Source: CAMEON01 sp964463245 (GTDB taxonomy: Bacteria > Bacillota > Clostridia > Oscillospirales > CAG-272). From it: a stretch of 35,861 bases of DNA. A program made the position numbers and the translations under genes. Shown here in pieces: positions 9,137 to 16,812 of the stretch (position 1 is the stretch's first letter; each line of letters opens with the position of its first letter). The stretch spans positions 1 through 35,861 of the forward strand of contig CAYXBU010000015.1 of the NCBI GenBank assembly GCA_964463245.1, given 5' to 3'. Under the pieces are notes generated by a model. The model did not search any database, was not told where the DNA came from, and worked only from the letters and a program-made list of their open reading frames with translations.

Positions 9137-9739
9137 ATGGAAAAGAAATTGATCGTCCTTGACCCCGGTCACGGGCAATTCGGAAACGAGTACCCCATCA
9201 TGAAGGGGACGTACGAGGGCACACAGAACTTTCATCTGGCCTGCCACCTCAAGGCGGCACTGGAGGCACGCGGCTTTGCCGTCCTGCTGACACGGGAGCG
9301 GGTAGAGGATGACCCATCGCTGGCCGAGCGCGGCGAGCTGGCGGGGAAGAACCATGCGCGGATGTTCCTGTCCCTGCACTCCAACGCGCCCGGCTCGGCA
9401 ACGCCGCCCGAGCGGTACCACACCGTGCGCGGCTCGGAGGTCTACTACTCTCTGGCCGACGAGCAGGCCAATGCCGCGCTGGCGCGAGAGCTGAATCGCG
9501 CCGTGGTGGAGACCATGCACACCGAGGATCGCGGGATCAAGACCCGCTCCTATCCCGATCAGCCGCGCGTGGACTACTATGGTGTCCTCCGTGCGGCGGC
9601 GGCCTCGGGCTGTGCCACCGCCATGCTGATCGAGCACGGCTTCCACACCAACCCCGAGGATGTCGCTTGCCTGACCGACGAGGACTGCCTTGCCCGCCTG
9701 GCCGAGGCCGAGGCGGACGTGCTGGCGCGGTACCTGTGA
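9137..9739 (+). CDS. N-acetylmuramoyl-L-alanine amidase (Amidase_3 fold), no signal peptide
   Basis: A 200-residue zinc amidase of the Amidase_3/CwlM type, which cuts the bond between N-acetylmuramic acid and L-alanine in peptidoglycan. The metal and catalytic residues are in place: DPGHG (His12), Glu27 in YEGTQNF, His81 in SLHSNA and the catalytic Glu166 in IEHGFHTN. The protein is the catalytic domain alone, with no signal peptide, no SH3 or SPOR domain and no transmembrane segment. It would stay in the cytoplasm unless released by lysis or by an unusual route. A muropeptide-recycling role is possible. It sits 13 nt after the beta-helix gene and 34 nt before ymdB, so the three are very likely one transcript. 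The start ATG follows the ribosome binding site AGGAG. Confidence 0.93.
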   Translation: MEKKLIVLDPGHGQFGNEYPIMKGTYEGTQNFHLACHLKAALEARGFAVLLTRERVEDDPSLAERGELAGKNHARMFLSLHSNAPGSATPPERYHTVRGSEVYYSLADEQANAALARELNRAVVETMHTEDRGIKTRSYPDQPRVDYYGVLRAAAASGCATAMLIEHGFHTNPEDVACLTDEDCLARLAEAEADVLARYL

Positions 9740-9773
9740 CCCCATCCGACAGAAACGAGGATATAGGAACACC

Positions 9774-10556
9774 ATGCCCATCCGCATACTGGCGGTCGGT
9801 GACGTCGTGGGGCGACGCGCCGTCCAATACCTGAACCGCACCCTGTGGGGTCTGCGGGATCGTCTCGGTGCCGACTTCGTGGTGGTCAACGGCGAGAACG
9901 CCGCCGACATTCGAGGCATCTCCCCGCAGGATGCCGAATCCCTCCTTGCATCGGGAGCCGATCTCATCACGCTGGGGAACCACGCCTTCGGTCAGCGGGA
10001 TATATCCGACTATCTGGATGACCGCGCCGACCGCATCCTGCGCCCCGCCAACTACCCGCCCCGCTGTCCCGGTGTCGGCTATGCCCTCCGCGAGGTCTGC
10101 GGCAAACACCTGCTCTGTATGAACCTGTCCGGCACTGTCCACATGGATGAGCTGGACAACCCCTTCACCGTCGCGGATCGCCTCCTGTCGGATAAGGCGG
10201 GTCGGTTCGACATCGCCCTTCTGGACTTCCACGCCGAGGCCACCTCCGAGAAGGTCGCCATGGGACGGTTCCTGGACAGCCGCGTGCAGGTGATCTTCGG
10301 CACCCATACCCATGTCCAGACCGCCGACGAGACCGTCCTCCCCGGCGGGAGCGGCTATATCACCGACCTCGGCATGACCGGCCCCGTAAACGGCGTGATC
10401 GGCACCGATACCCGCGCCGTCCTCCACCGTATGACTACCCGTATGCCGACCCGCTTCTCGGTCGCCGACGGCGATATCCAAGGCCGCGGCGCCCTCTTTA
10501 CCCTCTCGGACAGCGCCCCCTTCCGATGCATGAAGGTGGAGAGAGTGGAGTTTTAG
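9774..10556 (+). CDS. ymdB: YmdB-family metallophosphoesterase (TIGR00282-like)
   Basis: A 260-residue calcineurin-like phosphoesterase matching the length of Bacillus YmdB, a 2',3'- and 3',5'-cyclic nucleotide phosphodiesterase that affects biofilm and motility decisions. Visible metal-site motifs are GDVVG (Asp10), NGENAA (Glu41/Asn42), LGNH (His70), FHAEATSEK and GTHTHVQTADE. The usual GNHTWD is GNHAFG here. The start at 9774 has an AGGA ribosome binding site and gives the standard N-terminus (MPIRILAVGDVVG). In most Firmicutes ymdB follows rny. Here it closes a unit with a beta-helix protein and a cytoplasmic amidase, which is an unusual setting. A hairpin repeat lies 17 nt after the stop. 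Confidence 0.94.
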   Translation: MPIRILAVGDVVGRRAVQYLNRTLWGLRDRLGADFVVVNGENAADIRGISPQDAESLLASGADLITLGNHAFGQRDISDYLDDRADRILRPANYPPRCPGVGYALREVCGKHLLCMNLSGTVHMDELDNPFTVADRLLSDKAGRFDIALLDFHAEATSEKVAMGRFLDSRVQVIFGTHTHVQTADETVLPGGSGYITDLGMTGPVNGVIGTDTRAVLHRMTTRMPTRFSVADGDIQGRGALFTLSDSAPFRCMKVERVEF

Positions 10557-10573
10557 GAGCGAGTTAAAGAGCG

Positions 10574-10621
10574 TTGGGGGAACTTCCTGAAGGAAGTTCC
10601 CCCAAACTCCTTCAAGGACTT
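10574..10621 (+). repeat. Dispersed hairpin repeat, copy 1
   Basis: A 14-bp perfect stem with TGAA loop (arms 10574-10587 and 10592-10605, core GGGGGAACTTCC) followed by AAACTCC and TTCAAGGACTT. A second copy with the same loop and the same tail lies at 26953-27001. The conservation outside the stem argues for a mobile or duplicated element rather than two independent terminators. There is no T-tract after the stem. Confidence 0.8.
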
Positions 10622-11088
10622 CTATGACATTTTATTGGTATGTCAGCGTTGGTCGACTCGGACTTCTACTCGGCGCAAACCATGCAATGCTGAAAGAAAT
10701 GTAAGGTGTGCGGGACACTCTGCGGAGTGCCCCGCCGTGGCTTTTGAACCTTTGTGCGGTACAGGTTAGCAGAAACCCCGCGTTGCCCTCGCGGGGACAT
10801 GGTTATCCTTTTGGATGTCAGTGCCGTAGGAGCATAAGCCGCCGGGGTGCAGGGGAGCCGCAGGCTCCCCTGTATATCATAAAACGCGGGCTCCCCCTTC
10901 TCCGTGGGAGAAGGGGGCCGGGGGGATGAGGAAAAAAGTCTTGTGCAAGCGAGCAATTCCGGGCGCACCCCCTGCGGGTTTCCCGCAGGGATGCTATCCG
11001 CGCCCGGCCTGCGACCTCCCGCCCAATCGCCCCTCCATCCTTTAACAAATCTTCACAAAACATTTTTCGCTTTTTTTGAAAAAACCCC
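10622..11088. other. Gene-free, hairpin-rich intergenic region
   Basis: About 470 nt with no credible gene between ymdB and the tRNA-Glu promoter. It holds five strong inverted repeats: 10711-10720/10725-10734 (one mismatch), 10776-10782/10790-10796, 10850-10859/10863-10872 (10 bp, loop GCA), 10893-10903/10907-10917 (11 bp, loop GTG) and 10970-10978/10982-10990 (9 bp, loop TTT). Short open frames here have proline/serine-rich, low-complexity products and no ribosome binding sites. Similar intergenic blocks are commonly mistaken for genes in gut Clostridia, as far as I recall. Either a REP/BIME-like cluster or a structured RNA is possible. Confidence 0.6.
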
Positions 11089-11117
11089 TTGACAAACTCG
11101 TCGACTTATGCTATAAT
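11089..11117 (+). promoter_or_regulatory. Consensus promoter for tRNA-Glu
   Basis: TTGACA (11089-11094), exactly 17 nt, TATAAT (11112-11117). Transcription should begin near 11124, about 13 nt before the mature tRNA. This is the only full match to consensus at both boxes besides the one at 32786-32814. Confidence 0.93.
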
Positions 11118-11136
11118 AAGCAAGTCGCAAGGACAT

Positions 11137-11211
11137 GGCCCCATAGTCAAGCGGCTAAGACGTCGCCCTCTCACGGCGAAGGCGTGGGTTCGATTCCCGC
11201 TGGGGTCACCA
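11137..11211 (+). tRNA. tRNA-Glu (anticodon CTC), CCA encoded
   Basis: The acceptor stem GGCCCCA (11137-11143) pairs with TGGGGTC (11201-11207, one G-T pair), followed by discriminator A and an encoded CCA. The anticodon stem TCGCC/GGCGA encloses the loop CTCTCAC, giving anticodon CTC (codon GAG). The T arm holds GGTTCGATTCC. A strong promoter lies just upstream and a terminator just downstream, so it is a single-gene unit. Confidence 0.97.
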
Positions 11212-11219
11212 ATACAAAT

Positions 11220-11260
11220 ATCCGAACCAGTTTGCAAAAAAGATTGGTTCGGATTTTTTT
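11220..11260 (+). terminator. Intrinsic terminator of the tRNA-Glu gene
   Basis: ATCCGAACCA (11220-11229) pairs perfectly with TGGTTCGGAT (11245-11254), followed by a run of six T. The loop is A-rich. Confidence 0.93.
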
Positions 11261-11337
11261 ACCATCCGCCCCAACACACCATACGCCCCCACAAGATGAG
11301 AAGCCCCACGCATTCATTTCAGAAAGGTAGGTCTCCT

Positions 11338-12858
11338 ATGTCCAAACACCTGCGGATCGGCCTCTTCACGGGGCTGTTGCTTCTCTGCCTGACAGGCACG
11401 GCCTGCCGATCATCCGACCCTGTCGAGGCAACTGCGCCGACCCAATCACAAGAAACGGAGGAGACCGCCATGACGGACACGAACACCGAAACCATCCTTC
11501 CCGAAACTGCCACCGAGACCACGCCCGAACCGGCAACCGATGCGCCGAACGGGGATCTCATTCCCGACGCCATGTGCGTGGAGTTTGACCGCTTTGACGA
11601 GGCCGCGCTGAAGAAGACCTTCCCCGCCTCGCGGGACACGCGGGTCTCCCTCTGCGAGGACGGTGTCCTCTTTACCGCGACGGGAGCCTCTGACGACCCC
11701 GGGGTCACCTTCAACCTCAGCGATATGTACAAGACCGCCGGGTATGAGCGAAACGTGACGGGAGGCTATGTTCCCTTCACGCCGGAGGATGTTTCGGGGG
11801 TCGTCCTGAAGGTGCGCGCCTCCCGCTCCGGCATTCTGGAGCTGTTCTGGGCGGCGGGTGATCTGACCGAGGCCACCGCCGGTTGCTCGGCCTCTGCCGC
11901 CTACACGAGCATCGGCTCGAACGGCTGGTGGTATATCCACCTGAATCTCTCCAAGCAGGGAAACGAGCACTTCAAGGATCGCTACAACAACGGTTTCCGC
12001 ATTGACTGGTCGTCTGACACGCGCAAGGGAGATACACTGATCATAGGCGAGATACGGTTCTTCAAGAACGGGAAAGGAGCCAAAATGTACGCAGAGCAGT
12101 TCAACAAGACCGCCGTCGGCGAGACCGGCTACGGCAGTGCCACCCCCGCCGAGGGATTGGAGGCCGGCTACTACGTCTGCCTCTACCAGAACAAACTGGG
12201 CACCGAGGAGGCCGAGGTCGCCAAGACCTTCGGCACGGACGCTCTGGAGGACGCCATAAAGTTCTGCGACCGCCGCAAGCAGCTGGGCTACCGCATCTGC
12301 GACGAGAAGGGCAATGTGGTATATGCCCCCTACACCCTCCTGCAGTGCGACATCCTCCGCGAGGCCAAGTATGTGACCACCTGCACCCGCACGAACGGCT
12401 TCAAGTACGGGGATGCCCCGGTCAATCCCGCCATTGACCACAGTGCCAAGAAAGTCAGCTGTGACCGTCTGGTCTGCTGGGTGCTCTACCGCGCCGGATT
12501 CACCGATCAGCCCTACACGCAGGGGGTCGTGGTGTCGTCCATGCACACCTGGTCGGAGGCCAACGGCTTTATCGAGATCACCGACAAGGATGCGCTGGAG
12601 CCGGGCGACATCGTGCTCGTGCGCCCCAACGCCTCCGGCACCTACGCGCTCCACACCTTCCTGTTCGCCGGAAAGGCCAAGGGGAAAAATATGTTCTACC
12701 GCTACGACCACGGCTCGGACGAGCGCATCAACACGGAACAGCCCCAGATACAGGAGCTGGAGCTGGATGGTGCCCCCTTCTGGCGCGCCTACCGCCCCGT
12801 GGCGACCGCCGAGAACAACATCTACTACGCCCAATACTACAAGGAAACGGCTGAATGA
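11338..12858 (+). CDS. Putative lipoprotein with NlpC/P60-like C-terminal domain
   Basis: A 506-residue protein. The start at 11338 follows AGAAAGGTAGG and opens a lipoprotein-type signal (hydrophobic LFTGLLLLCL, then GTAC, candidate lipidated Cys23; Gly at -3 is atypical). A Thr/Glu/Pro-rich linker spans about 24-70. Residues about 75-245 look like a jelly-roll sandwich (GWWYIHLNLS and TLIIGEIRFF strands). The C-terminus resembles NlpC/P60 or related papain-fold amidases: Cys375 in SCDRLVCWVLYRAGF, the GDIVLV strand, and His439 in ALHTFLFAG. Such enzymes hydrolyse peptidoglycan peptides or related amides at the cell surface. No promoter is evident between the tRNA terminator and the gene, so it may depend on read-through from the tRNA promoter. 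A strong terminator follows. Confidence 0.85.
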   Translation: MSKHLRIGLFTGLLLLCLTGTACRSSDPVEATAPTQSQETEETAMTDTNTETILPETATETTPEPATDAPNGDLIPDAMCVEFDRFDEAALKKTFPASRDTRVSLCEDGVLFTATGASDDPGVTFNLSDMYKTAGYERNVTGGYVPFTPEDVSGVVLKVRASRSGILELFWAAGDLTEATAGCSASAAYTSIGSNGWWYIHLNLSKQGNEHFKDRYNNGFRIDWSSDTRKGDTLIIGEIRFFKNGKGAKMYAEQFNKTAVGETGYGSATPAEGLEAGYYVCLYQNKLGTEEAEVAKTFGTDALEDAIKFCDRRKQLGYRICDEKGNVVYAPYTLLQCDILREAKYVTTCTRTNGFKYGDAPVNPAIDHSAKKVSCDRLVCWVLYRAGFTDQPYTQGVVVSSMHTWSEANGFIEITDKDALEPGDIVLVRPNASGTYALHTFLFAGKAKGKNMFYRYDHGSDERINTEQPQIQELELDGAPFWRAYRPVATAENNIYYAQYYKETAE

Positions 12859-12898
12859 GCAGGTCTTCCCTGCCCGCAAAGACAGTGCCATACAAACG

Positions 12899-12937
12899 AG
12901 AGCCACCCGTGCGGGGATCGCACGGGTGGCTCTTTTT
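12899..12937 (+). terminator. Intrinsic terminator between convergent lipoprotein and comEC genes
   Basis: A 14-bp perfect stem (12899-12912 with 12920-12933, 7-nt loop) ends in TTTT. It sits 40 nt after the lipoprotein stop and could also stop minus-strand transcripts from comEC. Confidence 0.93.
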
Positions 12938-12984
12938 CATGAATAACTGCATGACCGACAGAACGCACAGCACACGATCCGTGC

Positions 12985-15414
12985 CTACTTCCCATACAGC
13001 ATCGTTTGAAATCGCCCCATCCCCATGCGGGGCGGCTCGTCGTTGGGCAGGCTGTCAGGGTCAAACCACGCGGCCGCTGTCTCGTCCGCAAAGACCAGCC
13101 ACTCGACCCGATCGGACGAGGTATAGCCGTACCCCTGCCGCAGGCTCGGCGGGTGAGCACCGTAGATCACCGCGTGGCTATCGGCGACCCATGTCGCGGC
13201 GGTCTCGGTCAGCTCCGACTCGAACACCCCGCCGCCGCAGAAGGTCACAGTGCAGTCCCTCTTGCCCGAGACCTGCACAAGGATCACCGGCTGAACTGAA
13301 CGGGACAGCTTCCCGGTGCACAGGGTCAGCTCCACCCCCGCCTCGGCAGAGTCGGCAAAGACCGTCAGCCGCTCGCCCGGGTCGTAAAGCATGACCGGAA
13401 CCTCCTGCCGCGCGGCCTCCCGCAGGCAGGCCAGCATACGGTAGTAGTCATCCGCCGTGGTCGGGCGCGGCAACCACAGCTCCCGCACGGTGGTGGCGGC
13501 CAGCACTCGCCAGAGGCTCCCCGCCGTGCGGGTATGGTAGTGAGTCAGCATCAGGACAGCCACCTCGGTCGCGCCGGCATCCTCGGCCTCGCGGGTCGCG
13601 GCGTTGAGGGAGGTGCGGCTCCCGTCCCCGATGTCGCATATCACCGCCTCGTGACCGCGAGTCAAGATCAACGCCTCGGAGGAGGGGGTAGCATGGATGT
13701 AGGTCGTCAGGATCTCCTCGTCCGAGATACGAGCGGGCAACTCGGCCAAGAGCAATACCGCGACCCAGCCGACCGCCAGCGGGAGCAGACCCAGCGCCCG
13801 CCGTCGTTTTGGGAGCTTGATGAATATCCAGATCAGTATCCACGCTGTCATGAACCCGATCGTGACCGCGATGGCGGTCTCGGTGCGGGGTTGGCGGAAG
13901 GACACCACCGCCCGTGTCGGCTCAGCCATGAGGGCGGTCATGTCGGTCATAAGGTCGCACACCCACCGCAGGACGGGGAGCAGGAGCCTCTCTCCCACCC
14001 ACTGCCCGCCCAGGGGCAGACACAACAGGGAGACCGCCAGCACCACGCCGCACAGAGGCGTTAAGAGCAGGGTGGCAAGCGGAGACCAGAGGCTGACGTT
14101 CCCGATGGCGAGCGAGGTGATCCAGAGTGAGAAGGTCATGGCGACAAGCCCGCTCAGCAGTCCCTTCAAGGCCGACACAAGGTAGGTCAGCGGACGAGGT
14201 GCCGAGGAACCGTCGGTTCGCATGGCATCTGCGGCGACCAGCATCCCCAGTGTCGCCGAGAAGGACATCCAGAAGCCCGCGTCCAGCACGGCATAGGGGG
14301 ACACCCCTAAGATCAGGGCTCCCGCCAGCCCCAGCGAGGTCAGCGGATCGGCAGAGGCCGTGCAGAGCCAGGATAGGTAGACCATGCCCAGCATGATCAC
14401 GGCGCGGGTCGCCGAGGGCGGGAAGCCCAAGAGGAGGAGGTAGCCGAGCGCACTCAGCCCCAAGAGGAGTGCCTGCCCCCGCCGCGGTACCCGAAGGAGC
14501 CGCAGGAGCAGTGCCAGCATCCCGAAGAGGAGGGTCATATGCAGACCGCTGATAGCCAAGAGGTGCGAGACCCCGGAGCGGGAGAAGTCCCGCCGCAGGG
14601 AGGGTGCCAGCTCCGAGCGATCCCCCAGCAGGAGTGCCGAGGGAAGCCCCTGCCCCTCCTGCCCGACCGATGCCTCCAGCCCGGCGGCCAGCCGCCGCCG
14701 CAGGTTGCCGAGTCGCACCGAGAGGTCATCCGTATGGCGATCCACCACCACGCAGTCGGTCTCGTCCGCCGAGAGAAGCCCCAGGCTGTAGCCGTCCCCG
14801 CGCAGGCTCTGCGCCATATCCTCGGCGGCGACCTCAAGCTCGGTCGCCTGTGCCGTCAGAAGTATCTCATACCCCGGTTGCAGATTGGCGGCGTAGGAGC
14901 AGAGCAGGTAGGCACGCACCGTATACCGTCCGCCGTCTACGGCGGTCTCCCCGACCGACCGCAGGATCAGCCCGTAGCCTGTGATCTGACTACCGCCGCT
15001 CAACCGCTCGGCCACCACCGCACGAACCTGCCAAACGGGGGCATCCGCGGCACTCGGCAGGTCGGGGGTCTCCCCTTCCTCGCTTGCCGTTGAGATCTCG
15101 GCTGTCTGCTCGACCTGTACCCCGGGGAAGCTCGCGGATGTGACTTGCCCCTCAAAGCAGTAGCCCGCATTGCAGAGGGACACCCCGACACAGAGCAGGA
15201 TCGCCGCCACCGTAGGCAAACACCGCGCCGACCGAAGCCGCCCGCGCGACCGCCATGCTACTACCGCCGCCACCGCCGCGCACAGACCGAACAGCAGGCA
15301 GATCGACGCGACCCACCATAGCCACCCCGTCCCCGCCGGCGCGCAGGCTGCACCGACCGCCAGCATCCATAGGACAGAGAGGCAGAACAGCGGTCTGTTA
15401 TGGCCGATATGCAC
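12985..15414 (-). CDS. comEC: ComEC/Rec2-like membrane protein with degenerate metallo-beta-lactamase domain
   Basis: An 809-residue protein with ComEC architecture: two transmembrane helices near the N-terminus, an OB-like segment (about 100-220), a multi-spanning Competence domain (HLLAISGLHMTLLFGMLALL, then SATRAVIM) and a C-terminal metallo-beta-lactamase-like domain. ComEC imports single-stranded DNA in natural transformation, and the MBL domain is thought to be its nuclease. Here the HxHxDH motif reads HYHTRT (625-630), so the Asp and third His are gone, and the usual DVGQGDA is not present. The start is GTG at 15412-15414 with GGGAGGTG 7 nt upstream. The gene lies 42 nt after the THUMP methyltransferase gene. 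Whether it still works as a DNA channel is unknown. Confidence 0.9.
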   Translation of the reverse strand: MHIGHNRPLFCLSVLWMLAVGAACAPAGTGWLWWVASICLLFGLCAAVAAVVAWRSRGRLRSARCLPTVAAILLCVGVSLCNAGYCFEGQVTSASFPGVQVEQTAEISTASEEGETPDLPSAADAPVWQVRAVVAERLSGGSQITGYGLILRSVGETAVDGGRYTVRAYLLCSYAANLQPGYEILLTAQATELEVAAEDMAQSLRGDGYSLGLLSADETDCVVVDRHTDDLSVRLGNLRRRLAAGLEASVGQEGQGLPSALLLGDRSELAPSLRRDFSRSGVSHLLAISGLHMTLLFGMLALLLRLLRVPRRGQALLLGLSALGYLLLLGFPPSATRAVIMLGMVYLSWLCTASADPLTSLGLAGALILGVSPYAVLDAGFWMSFSATLGMLVAADAMRTDGSSAPRPLTYLVSALKGLLSGLVAMTFSLWITSLAIGNVSLWSPLATLLLTPLCGVVLAVSLLCLPLGGQWVGERLLLPVLRWVCDLMTDMTALMAEPTRAVVSFRQPRTETAIAVTIGFMTAWILIWIFIKLPKRRRALGLLPLAVGWVAVLLLAELPARISDEEILTTYIHATPSSEALILTRGHEAVICDIGDGSRTSLNAATREAEDAGATEVAVLMLTHYHTRTAGSLWRVLAATTVRELWLPRPTTADDYYRMLACLREAARQEVPVMLYDPGERLTVFADSAEAGVELTLCTGKLSRSVQPVILVQVSGKRDCTVTFCGGGVFESELTETAATWVADSHAVIYGAHPPSLRQGYGYTSSDRVEWLVFADETAAAWFDPDSLPNDEPPRMGMGRFQTMLYGK

Positions 15415-15456
15415 GGTGTTTCACCTCCCTTTTTGGATCTGTTTTGTGGGGCGGAT

Positions 15457-16677
15457 TCAGTTTCTCTTTTTCCCGTCCCCCTGTCTCGGTCGGACTCGGT
15501 GATCCTCCCGTCGCGGCGAATGGTCATCCCGTCGCATCGGTCGGTCATTGCGCGCCGATGCGGGCTTGAAGTACTCGTAGAGGAAGCAGGGAATCATACC
15601 GTTATAGAGCCGCTTGACATGGTCAGCCCGCCGTCCGTACAACCGCTCGAAGCGGTCGGAGGAAGTCAGCACATAGACCTGCCACGGCTCGAACTGCGGG
15701 AATACCCCGCCCAGCCGCTGATACAGTCGCTCGATCTCCTCCCGCTCCCCCATGCGCTCGCCGTAGGGCGGGTTGCAGAGCAGGGTGCCCCGCCGATCCG
15801 GCTTTTTGATCTCCCGTGCATCCGCCTGAAATATATTCAGGTGCTGTTCCACCCCGGCGCGCAGGGCATTCTCATAGGTGATGTCCAGAATATCCTCGTC
15901 GATGTCCGAGGCATAGGCCTCAAAGCGACTGTCGGTCAGGACGGCGGCCTGCGCCGCTTCCCGCGCTTGAGTCCACAGGTCACGGGGCAGGTTCGGGAAG
16001 GCCTCCCCGGCAAAGTCCCGCCCCAGCCCCGGGGCACGGTTGGTGGCGATCAGGGCGGCCTCGATGGCGATGGTACCCGAGCCGCAGAAGGGATCCCACA
16101 GGAGGGTATCCTCACGGGGGCGGGCGGTCAGGGCGATGGCGGCGGCCAGTGTCTCCCGCAGGGGCGCGGCTCCTGCGGCGGGGCGGTAGCCCCGCTTGTG
16201 CAGGGCGACCCCGCTGGTGTCGATCATCAGGGTCGCCACATCCTTGAAGATGAAGAACTCGATCTGATACTTGACCCCCGTCTCGCGGAACCAATCCACG
16301 CGGTAGCAGGTCTTGAGCCGCTCCACCACCGCCTTCTTGACGATGCTCTGGCAGTCCGGGAGGGAGGTCAATCCTGAACGGATGGAGTGCCCCTTGACGG
16401 GGAAGGCATCGTTCTGCCCGATCCACTCCTCCCACGGCAGAGCCTTGGTGCCGTCAAACAGCTCGGCAAAGTTGCGGGCGGGAAACTGCCCCAGCCGAAT
16501 GAACACCCGCTCGGCACACCGCAGGCCGATATTGGCGCGGGCTACATCCTGCGGTTCCCCCTCAAAGGTCACGCGGCCATCCATGGTCTCGATACGGCGC
16601 AGTCCCAGACGGTCTATCTCCTCCCCGACCTGCTTTTCCAGGCCAAACATACAGGTCGCAACTAAGGTTAGCTTCAT
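15457..16677 (-). CDS. ypsC: THUMP-domain class I SAM-dependent RNA methyltransferase (RlmL N-domain/YpsC-like)
   Basis: A 406-residue methyltransferase of the UPF0020 family, expected to make N2-methylguanosine in 23S rRNA or a related RNA. An N-terminal ferredoxin-like plus THUMP region occupies about 1-160. The Rossmann methyltransferase follows with motif I WDPFCGSGTIAIE (195-201 core) and the catalytic CNPPYGERMG (NPPY 302-305). The last 30 or so residues are an Arg/Asp-rich disordered tail. GAAAGGA lies 5 nt before the ATG. Transcribed with comEC. The exact target nucleotide is not readable from sequence. Confidence 0.92.
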   Translation of the reverse strand: MKLTLVATCMFGLEKQVGEEIDRLGLRRIETMDGRVTFEGEPQDVARANIGLRCAERVFIRLGQFPARNFAELFDGTKALPWEEWIGQNDAFPVKGHSIRSGLTSLPDCQSIVKKAVVERLKTCYRVDWFRETGVKYQIEFFIFKDVATLMIDTSGVALHKRGYRPAAGAAPLRETLAAAIALTARPREDTLLWDPFCGSGTIAIEAALIATNRAPGLGRDFAGEAFPNLPRDLWTQAREAAQAAVLTDSRFEAYASDIDEDILDITYENALRAGVEQHLNIFQADAREIKKPDRRGTLLCNPPYGERMGEREEIERLYQRLGGVFPQFEPWQVYVLTSSDRFERLYGRRADHVKRLYNGMIPCFLYEYFKPASARNDRPMRRDDHSPRREDHRVRPRQGDGKKRN

Positions 16678-16774
16678 ATGGTTCCTTTCACGAACGGAGC
16701 GGAAACCCGCTTCTCGTCACACAATATTCACAATTTGTTTGGATTTTGCCCGACCGCACTTCACGCCCTTGGTG

Positions 16775-16780
16775 TATACT
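16775..16780 (+). promoter_or_regulatory. Possible -10 box for the Cthe_2159-like lipoprotein gene
   Basis: TATACT 33 nt upstream of the ATG, preceded directly by TG. No convincing -35 is visible at normal spacing. Confidence 0.3.
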
Positions 16781-16812
16781 ATTCCCACATAGTAAGAAAC
16801 GAGGATGATCTC

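Noticed and set aside
10666..10968. A 100-codon minus-strand frame in the hairpin-rich region
   Set aside because: Pro/Ser/Thr-rich product spread over several inverted repeats, no ribosome binding site. It looks like the spurious frames that intergenic repeats give in gut Clostridia.
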